A DNA stretch of 64,000 bases from Dietzia psychralcaliphila (GCF_003096095.1 NZ_CP015453.1:3100001-3164000), one strand, 5' to 3'. Shown: positions 9,174 to 18,030, counted from the first letter of the stretch. Numbers and translations: made by a program. Notes: generated by a model from the sequence alone, not told the origin.

Positions 9174-10172
9174 TCAGGTCTCGGTGACGGTCGGGGGCGC
9201 CGTCGTCGACTCCCTCGGTACGAGCGGGGCCCGTTCCTCGGGGGACTTCTCGGACATCAGGTCACGTGCGCCGCGGCCGAGCAGGTCCGCCGCGAGCCGG
9301 CGACCCAACTCGTCGGCCGCGGTGACGGGACCGTCGGGGTGGTCTGCGGTGGCGGCGGTGCCCTCGGTGCGCAGGACGGTCGAACCGTCGTGCGACGCGG
9401 CGACCGCGTGCAGCGTGAGGACTCCCCCGTCGAGTTCGGCGCGCGCCCCGACGGGAGCGGTACACCCGGCCTCGAGCTCGGCGAGCAGACGGCGCTCGGC
9501 CGTCACCCGGATCCTGGAGGGCAGGTGGTCCAGCAGCGCGATCGCCTCGGCGGCGCCGGCGTCGTCGGCCCGACATTCGACGGCGAGGGCGCCCTGCGCC
9601 GGGGCGGGGAGCATCTCGTCGATGCCGAACCGCTGGGTGGCCCGTTCACCCACGCCCACGCGGTCGAGCCCGGCGGCGGCCAGCACGACCGCGTCGAGAT
9701 CGCCACTGGTCACGTAGGACATCCGGGTGTCGATGTTGCCGCGCAGCGGGTGCAGGTCCAGATCCGGCCGGAGCGCGGCGAGTTGCGACCGCCGACGGGG
9801 CGCGGAGGTGCCCACGCGGGCCCCGTCGGGCAGCGTGGCCAGGGTCAGCCCGTCGCGGGCGATGAGCACGTCCGAGGGGTCGACCCGCGGCGGCACCGCG
9901 ATCGGGGCGAACCGGTCGTCGGGCGCGGTCGGGAGGTCCTTGTACGAGTGGACGGCGACGTCGCAGTCGCCACGTTCGAGCGCCGAACGCAGCTCCATGG
10001 TGAACACGCCCACGCCGATGCGCTCGACCGGAGCCATCACCACGTCGCCCTTGGTCCGCACGATCACCAGTTCAGCCGGGTAACCGGCGGCGATGAGGGC
10101 GTCCCGCACGTGCCCGGCCTGCGTGGTCGCGAGGTTGCTCCCGCGCGTGCCCACCTTCAGGGTCCTGCTCAT
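9174..10172 (-). CDS. hemC: porphobilinogen deaminase (hydroxymethylbilane synthase)
   Basis: Polymerises four porphobilinogen units into hydroxymethylbilane, the substrate of the HemD domain encoded next. It has 332 residues. Family signatures are the opening '[12 protein letters not shown]', '[15 protein letters not shown]', and the cysteine that carries the dipyrromethane cofactor in '[11 protein letters not shown]'. The ATG at 10170-10172 overlaps the hemA stop in an ATGA. The C-terminal 40 residues are polar and extend a little beyond the usual fold. The order hemA-hemC-hemD-hemB is the mycobacterial one. Confidence 0.96.
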   Translation of the reverse strand: MSRTLKVGTRGSNLATTQAGHVRDALIAAGYPAELVIVRTKGDVVMAPVERIGVGVFTMELRSALERGDCDVAVHSYKDLPTAPDDRFAPIAVPPRVDPSDVLIARDGLTLATLPDGARVGTSAPRRRSQLAALRPDLDLHPLRGNIDTRMSYVTSGDLDAVVLAAAGLDRVGVGERATQRFGIDEMLPAPAQGALAVECRADDAGAAEAIALLDHLPSRIRVTAERRLLAELEAGCTAPVGARAELDGGVLTLHAVAASHDGSTVLRTEGTAATADHPDGPVTAADELGRRLAADLLGRGARDLMSEKSPEERAPLVPRESTTAPPTVTET

Positions 10173-11554
10173 GACGCCTCCTCGTCCACACTGGTCTCGG
10201 TCACACGGGTCTCGTCCAGGCGGTCCACGCTGTCCAGGTCGAACAACGTCCGTACGACCGCCGCCAGGTTCTCGCCGTCCGGTTGGGCCGCGAGCTCCTT
10301 GAACCTCACCGTCGGCGGGTGTAGCAGCTTGTCCACCACCCGGCGGACGGTGTTGGCCACCTCGTCGCGGACCTTGTCGTCCAGTTCGGGCAGCCGCGAG
10401 TCCAGCCGACGCATCTCGGCCGCGACCACCTGGCCTCCGCGGCCGCGGAGCTGGCCGATCAGCGGCCCGACCCCGGCCATGCGCTCGGCCTGCGTGTACG
10501 CGGCGAGCTCGGTGTCGACGATCGTGCGCGCGGCATCGGCGTCGGCGGCCGCGGCCGAGGTGGCCGGGTCGGCGTTGAGCTCCTCGATGCCCAGCACGGT
10601 CACTCCCGGCAGGCCCGAGACCGAGGGGTCGACGTCGCGCGGCATCCCCAGGTCGCAGATCACCAGCGGGCGGCCCGGTCCGCGGCGGGCGAGGGCCGTG
10701 TGCACGTCGCCCAGGGTCACGACCGCGCCCACGGCACCCGTACAGGTGAAGAGGATGTCGGCGGCGGCGATCCCGTCGGCCAGGTCCCCCATGGGGAACG
10801 CCGAGGCCGGGGTCCCGGAATCGCGGGCGATCTCCGAGAGGCGGTCGGCGCGCTCCGGGGTGCGGTTGGTGACGTCGATATGAGAGATCCCGGCCCGACC
10901 GAGGTGGGCGACCGCGAGTCCGCCCATCGCACCCGCTCCGAGGACGACCGCGCGGCGACCGTCGAGACGGCGGGACGGGCTCACGGTGTTCGCGGTGGAC
11001 GACCCCGCGGGTCCGCCCTCGGCGAGGATCTCCGCCGCACGGTCCAGCGCCACCGACACCACCGACGACCCCGCCGAGTCGATACCGGTCTCGGTGTGGA
11101 CGCGTTTGCCCACGTGGAGGGCCTGCTGGGCCAGTCGGTGCAGCGTGGTGCCGGCCGCGCCGATATCGGACGCGGACTGGTAGGCGGTGCGGATCTGGCC
11201 GATGATCTGCTGCTCGCCCACGACCATCGAGTCCAACCCCGAGGCCACGGAGAACAGGTGCTCGGCAGCCGACTCGGAGTAACGGACGTAGAGGTGGCGG
11301 CTGAGTTCGTCGGGCGAGAGCCCGGAGTGCCGCGAGAGCAGGCCCACGACGTCGTCGAGCGCAGGGTGGAACGCCTCCACCGCCGCGTAGACCTCCACGC
11401 GGTTACAGGTGGTGACGATCATCGCCTCGTCGACGTTGCTGCCGCTGATCAGGTTCTCGGTGAGGGAGTCGCGATCGGCCTCCGCGACGGCCACCGACTC
11501 CAACAGGGCGACCGGGGCGCTGTGGTGGGACAGGCCCACCAGGAGAATGCTCAC
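10169..11554 (-). CDS. hemA: glutamyl-tRNA reductase
   Basis: First committed enzyme of the C5 tetrapyrrole pathway: reduces glutamyl-tRNA to glutamate-1-semialdehyde with NADPH. It has 461 residues from the GTG at 11552-11554, preceded by a G-rich tract; the product then begins [10 protein letters not shown] as in homologues, so the longer frame to 11590 is rejected. The catalytic cysteine is in '[10 protein letters not shown]' at about residue 50. The NADPH domain shows '[17 protein letters not shown]', and the C-terminal dimerisation helices follow residue 300. The gene heads the hemACDB operon and diverges from an HNH-like gene across 400 bases. Confidence 0.96.
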   Translation of the reverse strand: MSILLVGLSHHSAPVALLESVAVAEADRDSLTENLISGSNVDEAMIVTTCNRVEVYAAVEAFHPALDDVVGLLSRHSGLSPDELSRHLYVRYSESAAEHLFSVASGLDSMVVGEQQIIGQIRTAYQSASDIGAAGTTLHRLAQQALHVGKRVHTETGIDSAGSSVVSVALDRAAEILAEGGPAGSSTANTVSPSRRLDGRRAVVLGAGAMGGLAVAHLGRAGISHIDVTNRTPERADRLSEIARDSGTPASAFPMGDLADGIAAADILFTCTGAVGAVVTLGDVHTALARRGPGRPLVICDLGMPRDVDPSVSGLPGVTVLGIEELNADPATSAAAADADAARTIVDTELAAYTQAERMAGVGPLIGQLRGRGGQVVAAEMRRLDSRLPELDDKVRDEVANTVRRVVDKLLHPPTVRFKELAAQPDGENLAAVVRTLFDLDSVDRLDETRVTETSVDEEAS

Positions 11555-11955
11555 AGCCGACCCCCGGACGCGAGTGCCGTAGGCGCCCATGCCAGAATGG
11601 ACACCGAAGAGTCAACTCGGGACACCGGGAACGACGGGACGACACTGGACGCACACGCGGAACAGTGGTCCACAGTCGGTCGTCTCCTGTCGGTGTGCAC
11701 GGCTGCATACAGGTCGATTCCCAGTGGAATCCCCTGCCGGGACGGCCGTGGCCTGAGCCTGCGATCGACCCGCAACGAACTCCACCGTAACCCGCATGGC
11801 ACCCCGGGACAAAACCGTCGCCGGGGCGGATGCTATGCCCGGGCAACGCCGCGCGGCCGCCATGAGCAGCGCGGACCCTCACCGCCCCGAGCCCGGATCC
11901 CGGCGCGCGCGTGCAGCGGACAGCAGTGCGCGCGGGGTCGACGTACGGTTGCGCC
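11555..11955. promoter_or_regulatory. hemA/HNH divergent intergenic region
   Basis: About 400 bases without a convincing gene; short open frames here overlap each other on both strands and resemble no protein. It must hold the promoter of the hemACDB operon (minus strand) and probably that of the HNH-like gene (plus strand). A perfect 6-bp inverted repeat, gattcc-cagt-ggaatc, lies at 11716-11731 and could be an operator. No known haem- or redox-regulator box was recognised. Confidence 0.4.
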
Positions 11956-12327
11956 GTGCCACCTCGCCGCAGATCCTCCTCCAGCATGTCCGCGGCGACA
12001 CGCGCGCGCTACGCGAAGCGACGGCAACGGCGACTCTCCCGCGTCGACAACGACCTCACCACCCCGCAGTGGGCGGACCTCCTCCACGCCTGGGGCGGGT
12101 GCGCCTACTGCCTGGCGCCCGGCCCGAATCTGCAGCGCGACTGCGTCATGCCCGTGTCCCGCGGCGGGCGCTACACGCTGGCGAACGTGGTCCCCGCGTG
12201 CGCGTCGTGCAACGCGAGCAAACACAACAGCGAGGTCACCGGGTGGCTGCGGCGTAAGAAACTCGACGAGCGCACCTTCCTGCTCCGGCACGCGACGATC
12301 CTGCAGGTCCTGCTGGCCGAGGACTAG
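11956..12327 (+). CDS. HNH-endonuclease-like zinc-finger protein with Cys in place of the first His
   Basis: A small basic protein of the HNH/McrA fold. The N-terminus is Arg/Ser-rich; the fold then shows C-A-Y-C, 'RDCVMPVSRGGRYTLANVVP', and C-A-S-C-N-x-x-K-H-N. The two CxxC pairs should hold a structural zinc. In typical HNH nucleases the segment after the first pair reads D-H-x-x-P; here it reads D-C-V-M-P, so the general-base histidine is a cysteine, while the central Asn (in 'LANVVP') and the final His are present. Nuclease activity is therefore uncertain. The start is unclear: GTG 11956 is given, with ATG 11911 and ATG 11986 as alternatives. Its stop codon overlaps the stop of the convergent glutaredoxin-like gene. 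Confidence 0.72.
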   Translation: MPPRRRSSSSMSAATRARYAKRRQRRLSRVDNDLTTPQWADLLHAWGGCAYCLAPGPNLQRDCVMPVSRGGRYTLANVVPACASCNASKHNSEVTGWLRRKKLDERTFLLRHATILQVLLAED

Positions 12328-12593
12328 TCCCAGCCCCGGAACGGCTCGGGTGCTGCGAGGTCGGCGATCAGCTCGTCGTCGTCGACCTCCCAACAGGAGT
12401 GCTCGGCGCCGTCCACCAGGACCACCGGCAGGCGGTCGCCGTACTCCACCGCGAGCTCGGGGTCGGCCGCGCGGTCCACGTCCACCACCTCGAGCCGCGC
12501 GTGCGCCCGCGTGCAGAGCGGGATCAACTGCCCGTGGACGCGGACGCAACTTCCACAACCCTCGCGGGTAAGCAGGGTCACCGTGTGCACCAT
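12324..12593 (-). CDS. glutaredoxin-like protein (DUF836 type, Rv0508-like)
   Basis: An 89-residue single-domain thioredoxin-fold protein that starts 'VTLLTREGCGSC', giving a C-G-S-C redox pair at about residues 13-16, and has the cis-proline region 'DRLPVVLVDG'. It matches Rv0508 by size and place, next to hemA and serB1. Partners are unknown; in an organism that makes mycothiol it may act with that thiol or with thioredoxin reductase. The ATG is at 12591-12593. Its TAG stop is read from the same CTAG palindrome as the stop of the opposing HNH-like gene, so the two coding regions overlap by 4 bases. Confidence 0.85.
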   Translation of the reverse strand: MVHTVTLLTREGCGSCVRVHGQLIPLCTRAHARLEVVDVDRAADPELAVEYGDRLPVVLVDGAEHSCWEVDDDELIADLAAPEPFRGWD

Positions 12594-12650
12594 GCTCTGA
12601 TAGTGCCCGACCCCCTCTGGGCTCCCCTAGGATGGGGTCCCACCCCCACT

Positions 12651-12656
12651 AGGAGG
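12651..12656 (+). promoter_or_regulatory. strong Shine-Dalgarno of the SerB1-like gene
   Basis: AGGAGG, a full match to the anti-Shine-Dalgarno core, 8 bases before the GTG at 12665. It fixes that GTG as the start over internal candidates. Confidence 0.8.
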
Positions 12657-12664
12657 TCCACCCG

Positions 12665-13717
12665 GTGAACGACCACACCGACGCCACCGACGACTCCGAC
12701 TCCGGGGGCAACCGTCTCCGGCTCCCCGGACGGGCGGACGTCACCAGTGCGATCGGCCGGCTGGCCTGGCGCCGGCGCAACGCCCGCGACCAGCGAGTCG
12801 CCGGCGAGGCCTCCGCGAGGAACGCCGTCAAGCTCGAGCCCGGGGCCGAGCCCGGCCCTCCGCTGGCAGACGCCACGGGCACCGAGGACGACGACGACCA
12901 CGCGGCCACGCGGTTCGTCCCCGACCCGCAGGCGGCAGCGTTCTTCGACGTGGACAACACCCTCATCCAGGGCGCCTCGATCATCCTGCTGGCCCGCGGG
13001 CTGGCCAAGCACAAGTTCTTCACCGCGCAGGACGTCGCGGGGATGGCGTGGTCGCAGATCAAGTTCCGGGTCTCGGGCAACGAGAACGCCGACGACGTGG
13101 CCGCCGGCCGCGACAAGGCGCTGAGCTTCGTCAAGGGCCACACCGTCGCCGAACTGACCGCGTTGAGCGAGGAGGTCGTGGACACCTCGATGCTCGACCG
13201 CGTCTGGCCCGGCACGCGCTCGCTGGTGCAGATGCACCTCGACGCCGGGCAGCAGGTCTGGCTGGTCACCGCCACGCCGGTCATGCTGGCGAGGGTGATC
13301 GCGTCGCGGCTCGGGCTCTCGGGAGCGCTCGGCACCGTGGCCGAGGAGGAGGACGGTGTGTACACCGGCCGGTTGGTGGGCGACATCCTGCACGGGCCAG
13401 GCAAGGCTCACGCCATCTCCAGCCTTGCCGAGGCCGAGGGTTTCGACCTGTCCAAGTGCTACGCGTACTCGGACAGCTTCAACGACATGCCCATGCTCAC
13501 GATGGTCGGCAACCCGGTGGCGATCAACCCGGACGGGCGGTTGCGCAAGTACGCCTCCGAGAACGGCTGGGACATCAAGGACTTCCGCACCGTGCGCAAG
13601 GCGGCCAAGAAGGCGATGCCCGGGGTCCTCGCGGTGGGTGGGCTCGCGGGAGCCCGGGCTGCGGTCCGCTCCTCGTACGGAGTGCGGACGATGGGGCAGA
13701 TCCGCCGGATCTTCTGA
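12665..13717 (+). CDS. serB1: HAD-IB phosphatase, SerB1-like
   Basis: Phosphatase of the haloacid dehalogenase IB subfamily, 350 residues. The nucleophile motif D-V-D-N-T is in 'AAFFDVDNTLIQG' at about residues 95-107, motif II Thr is in 'LVTATPVML', the lysine in 'HGPGKAHAI', and the acidic motif III is 'AYSDSFNDMPML'. These are the phosphoserine-phosphatase-type signatures, and the place beside hemA, a glutaredoxin-like gene and an acyltransferase matches Rv0505c (SerB1). Phosphoserine as substrate is not proved by sequence; related members also act on other small phosphates. The first 90 residues are polar and include an acidic patch. The start is set by AGGAGG. Confidence 0.88.
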   Translation: MNDHTDATDDSDSGGNRLRLPGRADVTSAIGRLAWRRRNARDQRVAGEASARNAVKLEPGAEPGPPLADATGTEDDDDHAATRFVPDPQAAAFFDVDNTLIQGASIILLARGLAKHKFFTAQDVAGMAWSQIKFRVSGNENADDVAAGRDKALSFVKGHTVAELTALSEEVVDTSMLDRVWPGTRSLVQMHLDAGQQVWLVTATPVMLARVIASRLGLSGALGTVAEEEDGVYTGRLVGDILHGPGKAHAISSLAEAEGFDLSKCYAYSDSFNDMPMLTMVGNPVAINPDGRLRKYASENGWDIKDFRTVRKAAKKAMPGVLAVGGLAGARAAVRSSYGVRTMGQIRRIF

Positions 13718-13725
13718 GTCGGCCG

Positions 13726-13765
13726 GGCATGCGGGTGGCGCCGGCGAGCACGCGCCCCGCATGCC
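13726..13765. terminator. inverted repeat between convergent genes
   Basis: ggcatgcggg at 13726-13735 pairs exactly with cccgcatgcc at 13756-13765 (10-bp stem, 20-base loop). It lies between the convergent serB1-like and acyltransferase genes. No T-run follows on either strand, so it is only a possible bidirectional terminator. Confidence 0.4.
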
Positions 13766-13829
13766 ACGCATGGCCCGGACGCACCCCGGACGCACCCTGG
13801 ACACGCCGAGCACGCGGCCGGCACGCTGC

Positions 13830-14963
13830 TCAGCCGAAGAAGACGCTCCCGCGGCGCGCGAGGTTCCTGAACAGCGTGTTCTGGATGGTCTCGCGGACCT
13901 GGTCGGTGATCTCGAAGACCACCATCGGGTCGTCGCCCGCGTCCGGACCCAGATGCGAGGTCTCGATGGGCTCGCCGAACTCGATGGTCCACTTGGTGGG
14001 CAGCGGGATCCCACCGAGCCCGCCGAGCAGCGGGAACATGGGCGTGATGGGCAGATACGGCAGCCCGAGCAGCCGCGCCAGTGGGGGGAACTCGCCGATC
14101 TTGGGGTAGATCTCCTCCGAGCCCACCACCGAGCACGGGATGATCGGCACCCCGGCGTCCAGTGCGGTGGACACGAACCCGCCGCGGCCGAAGCGCTGCA
14201 GCCGGTACCGGTCCGCGAACGGCTTGCCCAATCCCTTGTAGCCCTCGGGCCACACCGCCACCACGTGACCGCTCCCCAGCAGGCGTTCGGCATCGGCGGC
14301 GCAGGCCAGCGTGGCACCGGCCCGCCGCGCCAGTGGCGCGGAGACGGGCAGCGTCATGGCCAGGTCGGCGGCCAGGAGCCGTAGGGCGCGTCCGGCGTGG
14401 TCGTGGACGGCGACGGTGGTCATCATGGCGTCCAGGGGCAGGACGCCGGCGTGGTTGGAGACGATCAGCCCGGCGCCCTCGGCGGGGATGTTCTCGGCGC
14501 CGATCACCTCGACCCGGAACCAGTGCTCGAACAGCGGCCGCCAGAGGGGCAGCCACACGGTGCTGTGGAAGTGCTCGTCAAAGCCGAACTCGTCGACGTC
14601 GTAGCCGCCGGTGACGCGCGTGGCGATCAGTTCACCGGCCCCGTTGATGGCGTCGACCAGGCCCGACATCGCGCTGACGTCGCCGGTCGCGAGCATCACG
14701 TCGACGTTGCGCACGACCTCGCGGACGGGCCCCAGCATCTCTGCATCGACGGGCAGCGCCTCCAGCACCTGGCCGAGCGAGTCCCGCACGGAGGTGAGGA
14801 AACGGTCGACGATCCGGCCGATCTCGGTGGCGGCGGCGTCGCTGTGGCTGGTGGTGCCGAGGAAGCCCTCGCCCACGATGCGGTCGCTCCGTGAGTCGCG
14901 GCGGCCCTCCCCCCAGCGAGGCCCACCGAGTGGCTGGCTCAGGTCGAATTCAGGGCCCTTCAC
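13830..14963 (-). CDS. lysophospholipid acyltransferase family protein (Rv0502-like)
   Basis: Predicted glycerolipid acyltransferase of the PlsC/LPLAT group, 377 residues. The catalytic block is 'VSNHAGVLPLDAMM' at about residues 145-158, an N-H-x-G-x-L-P-L-D variant of the H-x4-D motif that is typical of the Rv0502 family. The substrate-binding 'WPEGYKGLGKPF' follows about 90 residues later and 'VPIIPCSVVGSEEIYPKIG' after that. The N-terminal 130 residues are helical and polar. Its GTG start overlaps the stop of the epimerase-like gene in a GTGA, and the same gene pair is conserved in mycobacteria (Rv0501-Rv0502), which suggests a shared role in envelope lipid synthesis. The acyl donor and acceptor are not known. 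Confidence 0.88.
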   Translation of the reverse strand: MKGPEFDLSQPLGGPRWGEGRRDSRSDRIVGEGFLGTTSHSDAAATEIGRIVDRFLTSVRDSLGQVLEALPVDAEMLGPVREVVRNVDVMLATGDVSAMSGLVDAINGAGELIATRVTGGYDVDEFGFDEHFHSTVWLPLWRPLFEHWFRVEVIGAENIPAEGAGLIVSNHAGVLPLDAMMTTVAVHDHAGRALRLLAADLAMTLPVSAPLARRAGATLACAADAERLLGSGHVVAVWPEGYKGLGKPFADRYRLQRFGRGGFVSTALDAGVPIIPCSVVGSEEIYPKIGEFPPLARLLGLPYLPITPMFPLLGGLGGIPLPTKWTIEFGEPIETSHLGPDAGDDPMVVFEITDQVRETIQNTLFRNLARRGSVFFG

Positions 14964-16201
14964 AGCGCCTCCTCCTCGATCGGGTCGGACTCGCTGGCGT
15001 GGGGCTGGTTCGGGACGTGCTCGCTCGGGTCGGGCTCATTCAGGTCGTTCTCGTCCGGGTCGTCCTCGTTCGGGCCGGGCAGAGCGCCGATCGCCTCGAG
15101 CTCGCACAGGGTGGTGTCCACCCCCGCGCGCAGCCGGTCGGCCACCGGCGCCGGGAGCATGGCCGCGATCTTGGCGGTCTTGCGTTCGAGCGTGGCGCGG
15201 GTGATCAGCGGTTCCGTGCCCGAGTCCACCAGGTAGGCGTGGAGTGCCTCCTCGGTGGTGTACCGGGGTGTGAATCCAAACTCGTTGCGCATGCGGGTGG
15301 TGTCCACTGCGCGGCCGAAGCGCAGGTAGCGCAGCTGCGAGGCCCCGATGTCGCGCAGCCCCTGACTGGAGAGCAGTCGCACGGCGAGCTTGAACGTCTG
15401 CGGCGGCACCGGCAGCGGGACGTGCCCGGCTCGCCGGATGGCCTGGGAGAGCGTGAGGATGCCGTCGCCGGCGATGTTGAACGTTCCCGGCGCGGCGCCC
15501 ATCGTGGCGTGCAGGAGGGCGTCGAGTGCGTCTTGCGGGTGGAGCAGCTGGATGCGGGGGTCGTAGCCCCCCAGGACCGGGGCGATCGACGGTGCCAGCA
15601 GCTCGCCGAACACCGTGGGCTCGGGCAGTCCGAGGATCGCGGGGATCCGCAGGATCGTCACATCGATGTCCGGCCGCTTGCGGGACATCCCCCGCACGTA
15701 GCCCTCGACAGACAGGTGGTCCAGGGGGATGCCGCCGCTGGGCTGGCGGCGGGCGGCCATGTCCTCGGTGAACATGGCCGGGTCCACGCCCGAGGAGCCG
15801 TAGACGGTGGTCGAGGAGATCAGCACGAACCGCTTGACCGTCGCGGCCCGCCCACAGGCGGCGATCACGTGCATCGAGCCCATGATGTTGGACTCCTTGA
15901 CGGCCGCGCGGCCGCCCGGGGCGAAGTCGGTGTGGTGCAGTCCGGCGTGGACCACGGTGTCGATGCCGGCATCGCGCAGGATGCCCTGCAGGCGCGGCGA
16001 CTGCGGGTCGAGGCGGACGAACTCGGCGTCCCTCATCCGTCGGCGGTGCTGTGGCGACGGTTTGACGGAGTCGATGGCCAGGACTCGCTCGACGGAGTCA
16101 CTCCGGAGCAGCATCCCCACCAGGTGGGCGCCGAGGTACCTGCTTCCGCCCACGACAGCGACCGCCCGGGCGGGCCGACGGGTTGGCGCTTCGGGGTTCA
16201 C
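14960..16201 (-). CDS. galE2: NAD-dependent epimerase/dehydratase-like protein (GalE2/Rv0501 group)
   Basis: Extended short-chain dehydrogenase-like protein of 413 residues. The NAD-binding loop is 'VVGGSRYLGAHLV' near the N-terminus and the 'LISSTTVYGSS' strand carries the usual Ser/Thr. The active-site Y-x-x-x-K is not visible where expected: the segment reads 'PLDHLSVEGYVRGM'. UDP-galactose epimerase activity is therefore doubtful although the family is annotated galE2 in mycobacteria. The C-terminal 50 residues are a strongly acidic Asp/Glu/Pro/Asn tail. The GTG at 16199-16201 is chosen because it leaves 10 residues before the first strand; no strong ribosome-binding site is seen. It is coupled to the acyltransferase downstream. 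Confidence 0.78.
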   Translation of the reverse strand: MNPEAPTRRPARAVAVVGGSRYLGAHLVGMLLRSDSVERVLAIDSVKPSPQHRRRMRDAEFVRLDPQSPRLQGILRDAGIDTVVHAGLHHTDFAPGGRAAVKESNIMGSMHVIAACGRAATVKRFVLISSTTVYGSSGVDPAMFTEDMAARRQPSGGIPLDHLSVEGYVRGMSRKRPDIDVTILRIPAILGLPEPTVFGELLAPSIAPVLGGYDPRIQLLHPQDALDALLHATMGAAPGTFNIAGDGILTLSQAIRRAGHVPLPVPPQTFKLAVRLLSSQGLRDIGASQLRYLRFGRAVDTTRMRNEFGFTPRYTTEEALHAYLVDSGTEPLITRATLERKTAKIAAMLPAPVADRLRAGVDTTLCELEAIGALPGPNEDDPDENDLNEPDPSEHVPNQPHASESDPIEEEAL

Positions 16202-16340
16202 CCGGCCCACTGTAGTCGTGGACCCCCCGGCTCTGTTGCCCGGTACGCGTACCCCGGACACACCGATGCCCGCCACCGCTAGTGGGTGACGGGCATCTGC
16301 TGCAGGCGTGAGTCCGGGCGCTATCGAGGCGCCGCCGGAC

Positions 16341-16442
16341 TCACTTACCGAGCTTGCGACGCTGCACGCGCGTCCGGCGGAGCATCTTGCGGTGCTTCTT
16401 CTTGGACATACGCTTGCGACGCTTCTTGATCACAGAACCCAT
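16341..16442 (-). CDS. 30S ribosomal protein bS22 (AURKAIP1/COX24 domain), 33 residues
   Basis: A 33-residue, extremely basic protein beginning [11 protein letters not shown] and ending R-K-L-G-K. It agrees almost residue for residue with the Rv0500B product of M. tuberculosis, found as bS22 in mycobacterial ribosome structures near the decoding centre. The ATG is at 16440-16442, with aGGTGA 8 bases upstream, and the TGA is at 16341-16343. The neighbours (excisionase-fold gene and proC upstream, galE2 downstream) are also those of mycobacteria. It is too short for most gene finders and easily missed. Confidence 0.95.
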   Translation of the reverse strand: MGSVIKKRRKRMSKKKHRKMLRRTRVQRRKLGK

Positions 16443-16602
16443 ATCGGGGGTCACCTACCTGTCGATTACTGGTCTGGGGCCTTACGGCGGACTTACTGCG
16501 CTCCGGCAACTAAGCGGGCTCGGAAGCCGGTACGGAACCCGTCCAGACTACCTGCAGGTGGGGCCGCGACGAAAACGGGCCCGGGGGCTGACTCGGAGTG
16601 GG

Positions 16603-16824
16603 TCAGCCGGCCGAGAAGTACGAGGTGTCCAGGTACTCGTGGACCGCCTTGGAATGCACGCGGAACGACCGACCCACGCGCACCGCAGGCAGTTCGCCCG
16701 AGTGGACGAGCCGGTACACCGTCATCTTGGACACGCGCATCAGCGCAGCGACCTCGGCAACGGTCAGGAACTGGGAACCCCCCGCCGCCTGTGCGCCGCC
16801 TTCGGTCTTGTCGGTAGTCGCCAT
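16603..16824 (-). CDS. excisionase-family helix-turn-helix protein (Rv0500A-like)
   Basis: A 73-residue DNA-binding protein of the MerR/excisionase (BldC-like) fold. The recognisable core is 'FLTVAEVAALMRVSKMTVYRL', then 'LPAVRVGRSFRVHSKAVHEYL', which form the winged helix-turn-helix. The ATG at 16822-16824 follows GAAGG at about 9 bases; the longer frame to 16887 is rejected. It corresponds to Rv0500A between proC and bS22. It has no recombinase partner nearby, so it is best seen as a chromosomal regulator rather than a phage excisionase; its targets are unknown. Confidence 0.9.
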   Translation of the reverse strand: MATTDKTEGGAQAAGGSQFLTVAEVAALMRVSKMTVYRLVHSGELPAVRVGRSFRVHSKAVHEYLDTSYFSAG

Positions 16825-17010
16825 CTCACAACCCTTCGTGGCACGCGTCGTGCCGCAGGCTTCCCCTCCTGCGGTACGGACACGCACGTGCTGGGTATGA
16901 GCCTAGCGTGAAGGGTGTGATCAATGCGACGGGAGTGGGTAAATAACTTTGACGACACGCCGTCCGACCGCTGCTTCACCCACCCTGATCAGGGCTTGTG
17001 CTAAATACGA

Positions 17011-17048
17011 CGTCCCGCCAGGTGGCTCATGTCTCACCTGGCGGGACG
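17011..17048 (-). terminator. proC terminator hairpin
   Basis: A perfect 14-bp stem: cgtcccgccaggtg at 17011-17024 against cacctggcgggacg at 17035-17048, loop of 10 bases. It lies 60 bases downstream of the proC stop. On the minus strand the stem is followed by TCGTATTTAG, moderately T-rich, which supports termination in that direction. Confidence 0.75.
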
Positions 17049-17107
17049 GGTGGGCTCCGGCGCCCGGTTCTCGCGAACGGCGCTGCGGGCTATGGCGGGA
17101 TGGGCGG

Positions 17108-17950
17108 TCAGTCGTCGCGCTCGTCGTCGTTGGCCTTCTGTGCCGCCCGGGCCAGCTCGAGCGACCTGGTCGCGGACGCTTCCACGGCGTCAGCCACCGC
17201 GGATCTGAAGCCCCCCGCCTCGAGTCGCCGGATCGCCGCCGCCGTGGTGCCACCCGGTGAGCAGACGGCCCCGCGGAGGTCGGCGGGTCCGTCCCCACCG
17301 GCGGTGAGCATGGCGCCCGCGCCCAGGGCGGTCCCGGTCGCGAGCCTCAGCGCGACGTCACGAGGCAGGCCCTGCTCCACCGCCGCGTCCACCATGGCCT
17401 CGGCCAGGAGGAAGAAGTAGGCGGGGCCGGAGCCCGACACGGCCGTCACGGCGTCCATCTTGGACTCCTCGACGACGACGACGGCGCCCACGCTCTCCAT
17501 GATGTCGACGACCTTCTCCAGGTGCTCGTCGCGCGCGTAGCGACCCTTGCAGGCGGCCGAGACGCCCTGCCCCACGAGCATCGCCGTGTTGGGCATGACC
17601 CGCACCACCGGGGAGCCCGCGCTGAGCTTGTTCTCCAGCACCGCCGTGGGCACGCCGGCTGCCAGCGACACCACGATCGACTCGTGGACGCTGTCGGAGA
17701 TCGCGTCGCCGATCCTGTCGACGACCGCGGGCACGTCGCCGGGCTTGACGGCCACCACGATCACGTCCGCACCCTCGCACCCGATGTCCAGGCTGGTCGA
17801 GAGGATGCAGTACTTCTTGGCCAGTTCGGCGGCGCGGGCCTCGACGGCTTCGATCACCACGATGTCCGAGGGCTCCGTCCCCGAGTTCCGGAGTCCTGCG
17901 ATGAGTGCCTCGCCGATGCGTCCGCCACCGACCACTGCGATTCTCGTCAT
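17108..17950 (-). CDS. proC: pyrroline-5-carboxylate reductase
   Basis: Last enzyme of proline synthesis: reduces pyrroline-5-carboxylate with NAD(P)H. It has 280 residues. The Rossmann motif 'IAVVGGGRIGEALIAGL' opens the protein, and the family signature 'MDAVTAVSGSGPAYFFLLAEAM' lies at about residues 160-182, followed by 'SPGGTTAAAIRRLE'. The ATG at 17948-17950 gives the normal N-terminus; the longer frame to 18040 is rejected. The gene is followed by a strong hairpin and flanked by the same neighbours as Rv0500. Confidence 0.96.
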   Translation of the reverse strand: MTRIAVVGGGRIGEALIAGLRNSGTEPSDIVVIEAVEARAAELAKKYCILSTSLDIGCEGADVIVVAVKPGDVPAVVDRIGDAISDSVHESIVVSLAAGVPTAVLENKLSAGSPVVRVMPNTAMLVGQGVSAACKGRYARDEHLEKVVDIMESVGAVVVVEESKMDAVTAVSGSGPAYFFLLAEAMVDAAVEQGLPRDVALRLATGTALGAGAMLTAGGDGPADLRGAVCSPGGTTAAAIRRLEAGGFRSAVADAVEASATRSLELARAAQKANDDERDD

Positions 17951-18030
17951 GCCCACCACAGTGCCACACGCCCGTGGTGGTCCTGCAGGGCTCGTCCTGC
18001 AGGGCTCGGCGGGCACCCGCGCAGACGACT

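Noticed and set aside
6300-10883. 1527-codon open frame on the plus strand
   Set aside because: Lies opposite hemB, hemD, hemC and hemA, all with intact active sites; the translation has no domain.
16603-16824. Excisionase-like protein as a sign of a prophage or integrative element
   Set aside because: The gene is part of the conserved proC-bS22 neighbourhood of Mycobacteriales and no integrase or att repeat was found.
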